Part shown: piece after piece, positions 36,729 to 45,993 of the stretch | Numbering within the stretch: the stretch's first letter is position 1 | Layout of the letters: each line of letters begins with the position of its first letter | Assembly (NCBI GenBank): GCA_022616615.1 | Contig: JAKEER010000585.1 | Coordinates: 1-46,164, forward strand | Reading direction: 5' to 3' | Source: Acidobacteriota bacterium | Lineage (GTDB): Bacteria; Acidobacteriota; Terriglobia; Versatilivoradales; Versatilivoraceae | Length of the DNA stretch: 46,164 nucleotides | Notes under the pieces: model-generated | What the model was told of the DNA's origin: nothing | Database searches by the model: none | Seen by the model: only the letters and a program-made list of their open reading frames with translations | Made by a program: the position numbers and the translations under genes

Positions 36729-37373
36729 ATGAGATTCACTCGGAACCGTCAAAACACTTCGGGTTTCACCCTGGTAGAACTGCTCATTGTGCTGGCTATT
36801 TTCGGACTGCTGATGGGCGCGGTCTTTTCATCGCTGGCTGAAAGCCAGAATGCTTCTGCTATCGCCCGCGATGAGAGTGAGATGAACCAAAATCTGCAAG
36901 ACGTTGTGACTTTGATGACTTCCGAAATGCGCTTCATCGGCTTTCCGCCGTCCAGCTATTACGACCAAAGCTATCTACAGAACCCGGGCTCTGCCAAGAA
37001 TCTTGTGGCCCAGGGGATGGTGGAGGCAGGCAACAACTTCCTCAAGTTCCAAGGAGACATCAATGGCGACGACACAGTGGACTACGTTCACTATTATCTG
37101 AGTGGCGCCGCAGCGCCGTATTCGCTGCACCGGTTCGGCGGAAGTATCAACCCAGATGGGTCTTTGCCTGGCGGCTCGGCCCAAAAGATTTCGGAGCAGG
37201 TCGAGGGCTTGCAGTTTCGATATTTCGATCGTTCCGGCAACGAGACAAGTAGTCTCGCAGACATCGCCACTATTGAACTCCGGATCACGTTGCGCACAAA
37301 GCAGGTCGATCCACTGACGAAGATTTACCGAACACTGAGCGAATCTACCCGCATTCATCCCCAGAATTTGTGA
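36729..37373 (+). CDS. PilW-type minor pilin (set 2)
   Basis: 214 residues. The leader MRFTRNRQNTSG is cut before FTLVELLIVLAIFGLLMGAV, with Glu at +5. It shares MTSEMRFIGFPPSSYYD and DINGDDTVDYVHYYL-type segments with the set-1 copy at 32400, and the C-terminal VEGLQFRYFDRSGNETSS strand is conserved. GGAGGAAGA precedes the ATG. Its stop codon overlaps a GTG at 37370, but the PilX-like gene more likely begins at the ATG at 37385. The spacing to both neighbours, about 30 bp before and 11 bp after, indicates an operon. Confidence 0.9.
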   Translation: MRFTRNRQNTSGFTLVELLIVLAIFGLLMGAVFSSLAESQNASAIARDESEMNQNLQDVVTLMTSEMRFIGFPPSSYYDQSYLQNPGSAKNLVAQGMVEAGNNFLKFQGDINGDDTVDYVHYYLSGAAAPYSLHRFGGSINPDGSLPGGSAQKISEQVEGLQFRYFDRSGNETSSLADIATIELRITLRTKQVDPLTKIYRTLSESTRIHPQNL

Positions 37374-37384
37374 GGGTTAAAAAC

Positions 37385-38689
37385 ATGACCCGAGGAATTC
37401 GCGGCCGTCCGCGCCAGTCTGAAAGCGGCATCGCTTTGGCTGCATCGCTGCTGGCTTTGTCAATGCTGACGTTGATTGGCCTCGCCATGACCTTCGTCAG
37501 CTCTACCGAAGTACTCGTGAATCAGAACAACCGAATGCGGCTGGTGAACTTGTACCTGGCCGAATCTGCTGCTGAGGAAGCACGTGAGCGCATCAGGAGC
37601 TTGATTGCCGCGAACCAACTTTCTCTTTCGGATTCAGCCAAAGTTGTTTATATCGTCGCCGATCCCTCGATCAATCCAACCGCTGGCAATCTAGATTCGA
37701 ATCCCTACTTTGATCCGGATTATGCTTCGTCGCTTTCGGTATCGATCATCAACTCCAACCTGAGCGCCGTCGGTTTTGCCTGGGTCAAGCTATGGCAGAA
37801 GACCGAGGCGCGGGCGGGTTATTCCCTAACGAATGCCTCTGGCCAGACCACTGATCCCGTTTTCTACGGGTATGATCAGGTGCAACCCGATGCGCAGCTC
37901 ACGCAGTACGTTAGCGCTGGCTCTTACGCTATAAATCACATCGGTTCGCCGGTCTACCTGGTAACGGCTCTCGCCGCAAACAGCAGCGGCTACAGGCAGC
38001 GCGTAGCGACCGATATTGCCGCGCTTCCTTCCCCTCCGCTGAACGCAGCGCTGTTTTCGAAGGATGCCATTCAGGTGCTCGGATCTGGAGTGCTTGTAGA
38101 AGGAAACGACCAGAACGTCGGAAGTCCGAGTCCCCTGAATGGACTTGAGTCGGAAGGCACGATCACAGGCAATTTAACGGGTGTTACGGGGACGCCGCTT
38201 CCAGACAGGCCGCTCTCCAGCTACTCCTACAACATGAGCAGTCTCCTCAAATCCTTGAAGCCACCCTTCACCAAGGATATCGAGCAGATCGTTCCTGGCA
38301 TTACAATTCTGTCGGACGGAACCTACGTGGGGAACGGCCTCAGCTTGGGACAGCTGCCGGCCAGCGGCGACATTTCCCAGTCGACCTATGTCGATGGGCC
38401 GTTGAACATTTCGGACTCCAGCGGCCAGGGAATTCTGGTAGTTAATGGAGATCTTTCGGTGACGGGAACCTTTACGTTTTTCGGACTGATCATCGTCAAA
38501 GGAAAAGTTCATCTGAATGGCGGCGGGACGGAAGGCATCAAGATCGACGGCGCCATCGTTGCCAGTTCGGACGCAGGCAGCAGCCAGTCGATTCTTGACG
38601 GCATCGTGCAAATTCGAAACGACTCAGCCATGATTCAGAAACAATTCAACAGTCTGCAATATGCCCGGCTAGCGTTTAGGGAGATTTGA
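37385..38689 (+). CDS. PilX-type pilus assembly protein (set 2)
   Basis: 434 residues. The leader ends in SESG, followed by IALAASLLALSMLTLIGLAM, the PilX-type helix. It is followed by VNLYLAESAAEEARERIRSL, which parallels YFNAEAGTEEARFRL in set 1. The C-terminal part contains the same module as the set-1 protein: GILVVNGDLSVTGTFTFFG, then IIVKGKVHLNGGG, then IKIDGAIVASS. Unlike set 1, it has no clear Cys cluster. GAGGG lies 8 nt before ATG 37385; a GTG at 37370 overlapping the PilW stop is a less likely start. It is the last gene of set 2, converging on the histidine kinase. Confidence 0.88.
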   Translation: MTRGIRGRPRQSESGIALAASLLALSMLTLIGLAMTFVSSTEVLVNQNNRMRLVNLYLAESAAEEARERIRSLIAANQLSLSDSAKVVYIVADPSINPTAGNLDSNPYFDPDYASSLSVSIINSNLSAVGFAWVKLWQKTEARAGYSLTNASGQTTDPVFYGYDQVQPDAQLTQYVSAGSYAINHIGSPVYLVTALAANSSGYRQRVATDIAALPSPPLNAALFSKDAIQVLGSGVLVEGNDQNVGSPSPLNGLESEGTITGNLTGVTGTPLPDRPLSSYSYNMSSLLKSLKPPFTKDIEQIVPGITILSDGTYVGNGLSLGQLPASGDISQSTYVDGPLNISDSSGQGILVVNGDLSVTGTFTFFGLIIVKGKVHLNGGGTEGIKIDGAIVASSDAGSSQSILDGIVQIRNDSAMIQKQFNSLQYARLAFREI

Positions 38690-38780
38690 TAGCTCCCTGT
38701 TCGCACCGGCGTCAAGGGCCCTAGGGGCTTTTTGAGGCTGGCAAGCACTGCACCTAAGACGCCTCCTTCAACGCTGGCTT

Positions 38781-40079
38781 CTATAAATAGACGTTCACAC
38801 AGGTCCCGTCTCCAGGCTTCGACTCGATCTCAATTTTGCCATCGTGCATCAGCACCATCTTCTGCACGATCGCTAGACCCAAACCCGAGCCACTGCTCTT
38901 GCTTGTAAAGAATGGAATGAAGATTCGCTGCAGATCTTCGGACGCAACGCCGCAGCCATTGTCGATGATCTTGACCAGTGTCTTATGCGCTTTGTCGCCC
39001 ACCAGGTCGAGCAGCTTGCATGAAACCTGTCCAAGGTTTGCCTCGGGCTCAATAGCTTCAGAGGCATTGAGCAGAAGGTTGTTGAAGACGCTCCGCAGCA
39101 GTGATTCGTCGCCCGCATAAATGCGGGCGTTGCCCTCAAACGAATACTCGATGTGTTGGAAACGAATATCCCTGCGGATCTCGTCGAGGCTGTCTCGGAG
39201 CAGTTGGCCGAGATTCAGCTCTTGCCGATTCAACTGCTGAGGTTTTGCGAAGTTGAGAAACTTGTTGATGGTGCTGGTAAGCTGCGTGGTCTCTCGGCGA
39301 ATCATCTTCAAGCTGTTTTCAACCGCCGGGGCCAGCCCGTCGTTTCCCATCATTTGCACGTACCCGCTGATCGTTGCGAGTGAATTCTTGAATTCATGAG
39401 CAATTCCAGCGGACATCTCCCCCAGAAGCGCGAGCCCTTCCTTCAGCCGGACTTGCTTTTGCAACGCCGCCAGTTCCGTGAGGTCACTAATCAGACAGAC
39501 CACTCCGGAAATCTCGTCTTTGGCTGACTCGATCGGTGAAATGCTAATGCCGAGCGTCTTGTGTTGAGATCCACCCAGCAACACCTCCATTTCGACTCGA
39601 TGGAAGCGCTGGCCTGTTTTTAAGCAACTCTCGACCATCGGCGCGAAAGCTGGCGCTGCTGGTAACACCTCGCCAAATCGCATCTTTTCGAGCAGTTTTC
39701 GCTGCAGAATCTCTTTCGCAGCCGGGTTGGAGCTGCCGATGATGCCGCTCCGGTCTATCGTGATCAGCCCGGTGGGCATGTTGCGTGTAATGTTTTCGTT
39801 GATATTCTGACTGAGGTCGGCACGTTCTTTTTCGAGCCGCCGCAGGCGTTCCAGCTCCCGCTCCTGCTCCTTCTGGCGCTGGATGACGCCTTGGAATGTC
39901 GCCAGCATGAATTGCTGGTCATTCGATGAATCGACCGCCCGTGAAGGATCGCTCGAAGCAGCGCGGCGGTTGGCGGTTCTCTTGAGCATTCGGGAGAGAA
40001 CAACGATCAAGAGAACTCCGAGCACAATTCCGAAGCCGAAGACGATCCAATTGGCGGTTTGCAGAATACGGTCGTTCAC
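38781..40079 (-). CDS. PAS-domain sensor histidine kinase, probable PilS-like partner
   Basis: 432 residues. One N-terminal membrane helix (NWIVFGFGIVLGVLLIVVLS), a coiled coil (RQKEQERELERLRRLEKERA), a PAS domain (about 95-200, from TGLITIDRSGIIGSSNPAAK), and then the HisKA dimerisation domain with phospho-acceptor His228 (AGIAHEFKNSLATISGY). The ATPase domain shows N box NLLLNASEAI, G1 IDNGCGV and G2 SGSGLGLAIV. It lacks a receiver domain, so it needs a separate regulator; the sigma-54 activator at 29634 is the natural candidate. It is convergent with set 2 of the minor pilins and lies just downstream of the prepilin peptidase gene. Confidence 0.93.
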   Translation of the reverse strand: MNDRILQTANWIVFGFGIVLGVLLIVVLSRMLKRTANRRAASSDPSRAVDSSNDQQFMLATFQGVIQRQKEQERELERLRRLEKERADLSQNINENITRNMPTGLITIDRSGIIGSSNPAAKEILQRKLLEKMRFGEVLPAAPAFAPMVESCLKTGQRFHRVEMEVLLGGSQHKTLGISISPIESAKDEISGVVCLISDLTELAALQKQVRLKEGLALLGEMSAGIAHEFKNSLATISGYVQMMGNDGLAPAVENSLKMIRRETTQLTSTINKFLNFAKPQQLNRQELNLGQLLRDSLDEIRRDIRFQHIEYSFEGNARIYAGDESLLRSVFNNLLLNASEAIEPEANLGQVSCKLLDLVGDKAHKTLVKIIDNGCGVASEDLQRIFIPFFTSKSSGSGLGLAIVQKMVLMHDGKIEIESKPGDGTCVNVYL

Positions 40080-40190
40080 GGGACTGCTCTTGATTTACTT
40101 GCGAAACCGAAAGTGTAGCCGCCGAGGGCGAGTCGGGGATCCACCGGAAGCTGTCTTCTCGCGTCGATGGCTACAGAGGCTTCAGAACTG

Positions 40191-41045
40191 TCAAAAAGCT
40201 CGGAACAGATTGGTGTACTGGCCGATGACCTGTGCGCCGCGAAGAGCCGCGAGGATGGCGGCTATTCCAAGGAAGGAGCCAAAGGGCAACTCATACTGGC
40301 CGTCCTTGCCCGCAAACTTGATGTACGCGAGTCCGATCACAGCTCCCATGAAAGAGCCTAGCATGATGGTTAACAGAGCCAGGCGCAAGCCGAGGAACGC
40401 ACCCACCATCCCCATCAGCTTGATGTCGCCAAATCCAAGCCCTTCGATCTTGCGGATGCGGAAATAGGCTTCCGCCACAACCCAGAGGAATCCGCCGCAA
40501 AACAAGGCGCCAATCAGGGAATCGAAGAAAGAGAGCAGTCTCGGAGGTCCGGCCGGAAATCCCGCGACTGTTGCAATGAAGTTCGCGGTCCCATCCTCAA
40601 CTGGCGCCAGCAAGCTGAAAAGCAAACCCATGAGAGTTCCCGGCAAGGTAATGACGTCTGGAAGTATGCGGAGATTGAGGTCGATGAAAATCAGAACGAT
40701 GATGGCTGAAAAGAAAACGAGAAGAACCAGCGTTTTCAACTGAAACCCAACCAAGGCGAACGTTGCCCAAAAAGTTGCAGCCGTGAGTGCCTCGACAGCC
40801 GGATATTGCCAGGAGATGGCTCGCTTACAAGACCTGCATTTACCGCCCAGCAGCAGGTAACTGATAACCGGGATGTTGTCATAGGGTTTGATCGCTTCGC
40901 CACAGTTGGGGCAATGCGAGCTGGGAAGCACAATTGATTCGTCTTGTGGAAGCCGCGCCACGCAAACGTTCAGAAAGCTTCCGATGACGAGTCCGAGGAG
41001 AATGAAAAAGAGATGAGGCAATATGGTTGTTGATTCGATTGGCAC
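40191..41045 (-). CDS. pilD: Prepilin peptidase / N-methyltransferase
   Basis: Inner-membrane aspartyl protease that cuts type IV prepilin leaders and methylates the new N-terminus. Visible features: an N-terminal GSFLNVCVARLP segment, the cytoplasmic Cys4 loop with Cys45, 48 (CPNC), 70 and 73 (CRSC), then catalytic Asp122 in FIDLNLRILPD and Asp207 in the GFGD motif (GLGFGDIKLMG). About seven or eight hydrophobic helices follow from the composition. 284 residues is typical. It lies next to the pilin sets and the kinase, consistent with processing both sets of prepilins. The start has only a weak purine stretch upstream. Confidence 0.95.
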   Translation of the reverse strand: MPIESTTILPHLFFILLGLVIGSFLNVCVARLPQDESIVLPSSHCPNCGEAIKPYDNIPVISYLLLGGKCRSCKRAISWQYPAVEALTAATFWATFALVGFQLKTLVLLVFFSAIIVLIFIDLNLRILPDVITLPGTLMGLLFSLLAPVEDGTANFIATVAGFPAGPPRLLSFFDSLIGALFCGGFLWVVAEAYFRIRKIEGLGFGDIKLMGMVGAFLGLRLALLTIMLGSFMGAVIGLAYIKFAGKDGQYELPFGSFLGIAAILAALRGAQVIGQYTNLFRAF

Positions 41046-41159
41046 TATTGTCAGTTTTGGGAGCTTTCAGTATCGAAGCCGGGAACGAGGGCGGCGATGC
41101 GTACGATTTTCAAGGCTCGCCCACCTCCGAAGCCTCTCGCCCCAACCCCTTCATCGAAA

Positions 41160-42242
41160 TCAGCTTCGAAGGACATTAGTGTAAACTTCGCGGGTTTCCT
41201 GCACCATGCGTGCTACTGAGAATCTCTGCAAGACGGCTTCCGCGGCCGCCTTGACTAGGGCGTGAATTCGCTGGGGCGACTGTAAGGCGAGCAGCACAGA
41301 CTCGGCGATTGCTTCCGGATCGCCCGGGGTGAACAGATAACCCGTCTTGCCATCTTCGATGATCTCCGGAATGCCACCGGTGCGGCTGGCACAAACTGGA
41401 ACCTCGCAAGCCATTGCCGTCAGGAGGCTGGATCCCAGCCCTTCATGCAGCGATGGGAACACAAACAAGTCCAACCCGGACAGGGCCGTTTCAAGATCTG
41501 GGGCAAACCCAGGGAACACCACTCTTCCCTCCAGGTTGAGTTGTTGAACCAAGCTGAGATACTCGCCCTTCAACTCGCCATCACCAATCAGCATCAAGAC
41601 CGCATTTGGAATGGCCTGGCTGATCCGCCCAAATGCCCGGATGAGCAACGCATGCCCTTTTTCAGGAACGAACTGACCGGCGCATCCGATCAGGCGAGCC
41701 TCCGCCGGAATGCCGAGCCGCTGACGAGCCAGCGCCGGCACACTGGCTGCGTTCAGGTCGAAGCCATCGTAAACGACCTCGACATGCCTCCGGTCGATCC
41801 CCGAAGAAACCAGCAGGTCGCGCACAAACTGAGAGACAGCGATAATCCGGCGGGCCACCGTTTGATATTTGATCGCGCTGAGAGGGTTCCACCGCAGCGG
41901 AAAAGCCACGCGCCGGGCAGCAATGAAACGGCTGCGAGCGCCCATTGCCCGGGCTGCGGCCGCCAGCCCGAGCGTTCGCCCGTCGTGCGCGTGGACAATC
42001 TGAGGTTGAAACCTTCCGATAACGCTTCGAAGCTTGATGGCAGATACCAAGTCCGCTTCCGACCTCAACGGCAGCGTTATGTGCGGAAGCCCTGATTCGA
42101 TTGCTCGTCTGGCGAGCGCACTCCCCCGCCGCAGCACCAGTTGCTGCTCGACTCCGGCCCTTGCCAGCCCCGAGGCAAGGTAAAACACCTGCTGTTGGCC
42201 GCCGCGCCACTCCAGTCCCGAGTCCAGGTGCAATACTTTCAT
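41160..42242 (-). CDS. Glycosyltransferase family 4 protein
   Basis: 360 residues with the GT-B fold of GT4 enzymes: MKVLHLDSGLEWRGGQQQVF at the N-terminus, IVHAHDGRTLGLAAAA, the C-terminal nucleotide-sugar domain beginning near RLGIPAEARLIGCAGQFV with PEKGHALLI, and the EX7E-type region FPSLHEGLGSSLLTAMACEVPV. It transfers a sugar to a cell-envelope acceptor, LPS or another polysaccharide; neither donor nor acceptor can be named. It lies 52 bp downstream of the family 2 enzyme on the same strand, so the two are likely co-transcribed and work on the same glycan. Confidence 0.92.
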   Translation of the reverse strand: MKVLHLDSGLEWRGGQQQVFYLASGLARAGVEQQLVLRRGSALARRAIESGLPHITLPLRSEADLVSAIKLRSVIGRFQPQIVHAHDGRTLGLAAAARAMGARSRFIAARRVAFPLRWNPLSAIKYQTVARRIIAVSQFVRDLLVSSGIDRRHVEVVYDGFDLNAASVPALARQRLGIPAEARLIGCAGQFVPEKGHALLIRAFGRISQAIPNAVLMLIGDGELKGEYLSLVQQLNLEGRVVFPGFAPDLETALSGLDLFVFPSLHEGLGSSLLTAMACEVPVCASRTGGIPEIIEDGKTGYLFTPGDPEAIAESVLLALQSPQRIHALVKAAAEAVLQRFSVARMVQETREVYTNVLRS

Positions 42243-42294
42243 GGTATCGCGCGGCCTGCAGCGGCGGAGGGGAGCTGCGCGCTCCCAGGATTGA

Positions 42295-43047
42295 TCATTT
42301 GTTCCGCTGCTCCAATTCCCAGAGTTTGGCGTACTTCACAAGGTTGTAATAGCTGGCAAAACAGGAAATGAAGAAGCCTTGCATCCCGTCGCGGAACCCC
42401 TGCTTGAGCCAGTAAGTTCTTACAAACGTCGCCAGCGCCGAGCTCAGCGAGTTGGGTAGACCGCTGTGCTTCCGGTGATGCCAAAGCTCCTGGGCAGCCA
42501 GAGTGGTGTAGCGGTCGAGAGTGCGCAGATGCTCAGACACGGATTCACAGCTGAAGTGCAGCAAGTCGCCCTGCAAACGGAGGATGGGACCATCCACGCG
42601 CAATGACTCATGAACGAACTGGCCTTCCCAGCGGGCCCTGTCCTTCAAGAAGAGCCGAACCTTATGGTCGGGATACCAGCCAGAGTGCTCGATCCATCGG
42701 CCTAGATAGAAAGCCTTGCGCGGAAAGTCGAAGGCAACTGCCTGTGTGGAGTTCTTCTTCACCTGCAGGATGGCGTCACGAAGCGAGGAACTCAAGCACT
42801 CGTCCGCATCAAGGCTGAGAATCCACTCATGGGCGGCCAGCGACGCCGCAAAATTCTTCTGGTCTGAGTAATCCGTCCAGTCACGGACACAGGTCCTGGC
42901 CCCGAGTTCGGCAGCGATCTTGAGGGTTTCATCCTGGCTTCCCGAGTCCACCACAATGGCTTCATCGGCGACGCCTCGAAGCGATTCCAAACATTGGCGG
43001 ATGTGCCGCTGCTCATTCAGCGTGATAACCGTCGCAGAGATCTTCAT
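42295..43047 (-). CDS. Glycosyltransferase family 2 protein (WaaE/KdtX-like)
   Basis: 250 residues. A GT-A domain shows ISATVITLNEQRHIRQCLES, the metal-binding SLDADECLSS (DXD-type) and the acceptor region RLFLKDRARWEGQFVHESL. The N-terminal and C-terminal patterns, with a hydrophobic tail (GMQGFFISCFASYYNLVKYA), match the LPS-core beta-glucosyltransferase group (WaaE/KdtX). It probably adds a sugar to LPS core. The ATG at 43047 follows the terminator of the TolC-family gene, and the GT4 gene lies downstream. Confidence 0.9.
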   Translation of the reverse strand: MKISATVITLNEQRHIRQCLESLRGVADEAIVVDSGSQDETLKIAAELGARTCVRDWTDYSDQKNFAASLAAHEWILSLDADECLSSSLRDAILQVKKNSTQAVAFDFPRKAFYLGRWIEHSGWYPDHKVRLFLKDRARWEGQFVHESLRVDGPILRLQGDLLHFSCESVSEHLRTLDRYTTLAAQELWHHRKHSGLPNSLSSALATFVRTYWLKQGFRDGMQGFFISCFASYYNLVKYAKLWELEQRNK

Positions 43048-43057
43048 GCGCTGGAGA

Positions 43058-43097
43058 TCAAAAGAAAAGGGCCACCTCAGTGGTCTGAGACGGCCCT
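43058..43097 (-). terminator. Rho-independent terminator after the TolC-family gene
   Basis: AGGGCC pairs with GGCCCT (43068-43073 with 43092-43097), with an inner CTCAG/CTGAG stem, followed on the minus strand by TTTCTTTT. It lies about 90 bp past the TolC-family stop codon and just before the glycosyltransferase start. Confidence 0.8.
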
Positions 43098-43185
43098 AAA
43101 CCTAACACAACGCATTAGAACTTGAAAGGCGCGGCCACCCGCGAGCGCAGTCACGGCAACGTCGGGAGCCCGCACCAGTCTGCTT

Positions 43186-44943
43186 CTACGGATTCGCTCT
43201 TGCCTGGTTGGCGGATCCAGGAATCCGCTTGGGTTGGTTATCGAGGTTCCCTGATAAAGCATCCTCGACTCGAATGCTCTGGACCTCGAGAGTTTTACCG
43301 ACCGCGCGATCGAGATTGTTCTTCGCCTTAGTGAAATCCACCAGAGCCCGTACTTCGTTGGATTGGGCTATCGCCAGATTCCGCTGCTCTTCCAGCACAA
43401 ATCGGATCGTCGAGGTTCCCAGCTGAAACTTCTTTTGCTCTGCATCCAGGTTTCGCTCGGCGAGCTCACGCGACTTCTGCGCTGCCTCAATCCGGGCGCG
43501 GTTCATTTCAAGCTCGGTATGCGCATTGCGGACCTCCAGGGCGATCTGTTGTTCCAGGGCCGAGAGCCGTTTCTCGGCCTGATACTTGGAGAAATTCGCG
43601 CGCGCGAAATCTGCTTTGCCTGCCCGGTTCGTGATCGGAATCTCGACGGTCACCGCCGCACTGTAGCTTGCGAAATCGCGACCGAACAAAGTCGAGATGT
43701 TGTCGTTCCATCCCGAGCTCGGGCCAAGCGTAAAGGTGCCATCAGAGAGGAAGATACGATTCTGGCCTGCCAGCGCGCTTGTGCCATAGGTGAGGTCCAG
43801 ATTGACACTTGGCAGCAACTGGTTGCGAAAATACCTGACGTTGATTTCCTGGTTCTCCAGGTCCTTCTTCAACTGTTTGATTTCCGGCCGGGCCTCAATG
43901 GCATAACTGACTGCCTGAGCGAGATCGAAATCCTTGAAGTCGGAGGGCAAGAGTGTCTTATCGGTTGGGTCAATCGCGGCCGTGATCTTGGAAAGGTCGC
44001 TAAATGAGCTGACATACTTCTTCATTTGATCATCGTACTGCTCCAAGAGAAACTGCGCGCGAATCAATTCTTCCTTCCGGTTCGCAATTTCGGACTCTGA
44101 CTTAACCACCTCAATGGGTGCTAGGGTCCCAATTTCCACCTGGCGCTTGTTGTCTTCGTTGGTTTTCGTGGCCAAGTCTAACGAACGCTGCTTCACCTTA
44201 ATGTCTTCCCGCGCAAAGACCATATTCCAGTAAAGCGTCTGCACCTGGTTCACCAAGGCAATCAGGCGCTGGGCGAACACATAGTTGCTGATGTCTTTGT
44301 TGTTGCGCGCGATCAAGATTGGCCGCCGGTTCGGCAGGAAACCAAAGTCCCTCAATAAAGGCTGTGAAACGGTCGCCGTTAACGAAGAACTTAAGAACGG
44401 ATTTAAGAGGTTGCGCAGGTTGTTGCTCGACTGACGGAAGTTGTTATAAGCGATCGAATACCGTGTACCGGTCTGAAAGAGTTGGCTAAAGGTAAAATTT
44501 GCGGACTCGTTCAAGTTTCTTAAAGCCGCCACGCCGCTGGTCACTGTGTTCGACTGTGGTATGGTGTTTCGTCCAGCGGCTAAAGTGAACGAGAGCTTCG
44601 GATCGAAGAGAGCATATCCCCTATCAATGTCGTACTGAGCGAGCCAGGGATCATACCGGTCGGCCACTACATCCAAATTGTTCTCTAAAACCAGTCGAAT
44701 GGCATCTGCCTCGGTGAGCCCCAACTTTCCATCCTTCATCAGACTGTTCAGGAAGTCTGAGGCAGATTTTTCCTGATCCACGGTTTTGGGTCGCTTCACA
44801 TTGTCCCTAAACCAGCCTGGCAACGGAAACACAGACTGTCCGAATACGGACGGCACTTGTCCGAAAGTGAGAGTCAGAGCCAGCGCAAATGCCACCCATC
44901 GGTGTGCCAGCTTGTCAACGGCATAACGGCCATGTCGGATCAT
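43186..44943 (-). CDS. TolC-family outer-membrane efflux protein
   Basis: 585 residues. A signal peptide (WVAFALALTLTFGQVPSVFG) is followed by the two repeats of the outer-membrane efflux protein family, first at LTEADAIRLVLENNLDVVAD and again at LAQAVSYAIEARPEIKQLKK, each leading into long helices (LIRAQFLLEQYDDQMKK; ALEQQIALEVRNAHTELEMN). It forms a trimeric channel through the outer membrane for efflux pumps or type I secretion. No membrane-fusion protein or pump lies beside it. It is longer than E. coli TolC. An in-frame opening from 45036 is not used because AGGGAG lies about 11 nt before ATG 44943 and the signal peptide follows it. Confidence 0.92.
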   Translation of the reverse strand: MIRHGRYAVDKLAHRWVAFALALTLTFGQVPSVFGQSVFPLPGWFRDNVKRPKTVDQEKSASDFLNSLMKDGKLGLTEADAIRLVLENNLDVVADRYDPWLAQYDIDRGYALFDPKLSFTLAAGRNTIPQSNTVTSGVAALRNLNESANFTFSQLFQTGTRYSIAYNNFRQSSNNLRNLLNPFLSSSLTATVSQPLLRDFGFLPNRRPILIARNNKDISNYVFAQRLIALVNQVQTLYWNMVFAREDIKVKQRSLDLATKTNEDNKRQVEIGTLAPIEVVKSESEIANRKEELIRAQFLLEQYDDQMKKYVSSFSDLSKITAAIDPTDKTLLPSDFKDFDLAQAVSYAIEARPEIKQLKKDLENQEINVRYFRNQLLPSVNLDLTYGTSALAGQNRIFLSDGTFTLGPSSGWNDNISTLFGRDFASYSAAVTVEIPITNRAGKADFARANFSKYQAEKRLSALEQQIALEVRNAHTELEMNRARIEAAQKSRELAERNLDAEQKKFQLGTSTIRFVLEEQRNLAIAQSNEVRALVDFTKAKNNLDRAVGKTLEVQSIRVEDALSGNLDNQPKRIPGSANQARANP

Positions 44944-45277
44944 TTTTTGAAACTCCCTTATTGAAGAGAACGCTATGGACTGAAAACCTTCGACCAAGAA
45001 ACACTTACGAAACTTGCAGAGCTCAGGTTTCAACAATTCCTAGGAAATCTCTTCGAAATTTGTAAAGGCTGCGCTGGACCGCCCCGAGCGGCGCACTGCA
45101 CAAGTCTTTGAGCGCTGCACTGCAGACCAGAACAAGCATGTACTCTGCCAGAGCGTTTCCGAGAGTGTCAAATTGATTTATAGCTTGAGCCAGTGGTAAC
45201 ATGCGCCTCGTTTTTTTGTGCGAAACCGGCGCTTTCAACTGACCGGCAATGGGCATTGGCCCCACTGGATCAAACGC

Positions 45278-45847
45278 ATGGACTCAGCACAGATCGCGCG
45301 CATCTTCGAAGAAACGGGCGCCCTGTTGACCGGCCATTTCCTGCTCACCTCCGGACTGCACAGCGAGAACTACCTGCAATGCGCCAAAGTGCTTCAGTGG
45401 CCGCACCACGCGGAAGCCTGCGCGCAGGCTCTGGCGGCGCACTTCGCTGCCGAGAAACCCGGCTTGGTGATTGCACCGGCCATCGGCGGCATCGTCATCG
45501 GCCAGGAGGTCGGCCGGGCACTGGGTTGCCGCGCAATCTTTGCCGAGCGGGAGAGCGGCGCGCTGTGTCTCCGCCGAGGATTTGTCATCGGTCCCGGAGA
45601 GCGTGCCGTGGTCGTGGAAGATGTCATCACAACCGGCGGGTCGACGCGGGAAACGATGGAAGTCGTTAGAGCCCACGGTGGGAAAGTTCTTGGTGCGCTC
45701 TCTGTGATTGACCGCAGCGGAGGAGAGGCTGCATTGGGTGCACGCTACCACAGCCTTTGGACCCTCTACATCCCCACCTACAAGGCTGAGGAATGTCCGC
45801 TATGCAAAGCAGGATCGTCACCGGTCAAGCCAGGCAGCCGGAAATGA
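45278..45847 (+). CDS. pyrE: Orotate phosphoribosyltransferase
   Basis: Transfers phosphoribose from PRPP to orotate, making orotidine 5'-phosphate in pyrimidine synthesis. 189 residues. Seen are the N-terminal IFEETGALLTGHFLLTSGLH with SENYLQC, the PRPP-binding loop VVVEDVITTGGSTRE, and the orotate-contact FAERESGALCLRRGF. The C-terminal part has two cysteines (CPLCKAG) of unclear role. ATG 45278 (MDSAQIARIF) is chosen over a reading from 45218, which adds 20 residues not found in the family; there is only a weak purine run ahead of it. It diverges from the TolC-family gene across about 330 bp that hold no gene. Confidence 0.95.
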   Translation: MDSAQIARIFEETGALLTGHFLLTSGLHSENYLQCAKVLQWPHHAEACAQALAAHFAAEKPGLVIAPAIGGIVIGQEVGRALGCRAIFAERESGALCLRRGFVIGPGERAVVVEDVITTGGSTRETMEVVRAHGGKVLGALSVIDRSGGEAALGARYHSLWTLYIPTYKAEECPLCKAGSSPVKPGSRK

Positions 45848-45875
45848 GAAAAGGCATAATTAGAGCCAACCACAG

Positions 45876-45906
45876 AGACCCGGAGGCACGGAGAATGAAT
45901 CGGAGG
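45876..45906. repeat. CACAGAGACCCGGAGG-type dispersed repeat
   Basis: Close copy of the repeat at 19271-19310 (CCAACCACAGAGACCCGGAG, then GCACGGAGAATG). It lies 28 bp after the pyrE stop in a roughly 300-bp stretch of repeats that holds no gene. Confidence 0.65.
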
Positions 45907-45993
45907 ACCGAAAAAACGCAGCGAGTGCTATTGAGGATTGCAGAATACAGTGACGAGACTCTTCCTCCCCCCCAAATGAAGCAGACTTCGGTT

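Noticed and set aside
45150-45190. TTGACA-like element in the TolC/pyrE divergent region
   Set aside because: No acceptable -10 at 16-18 nt on that strand.
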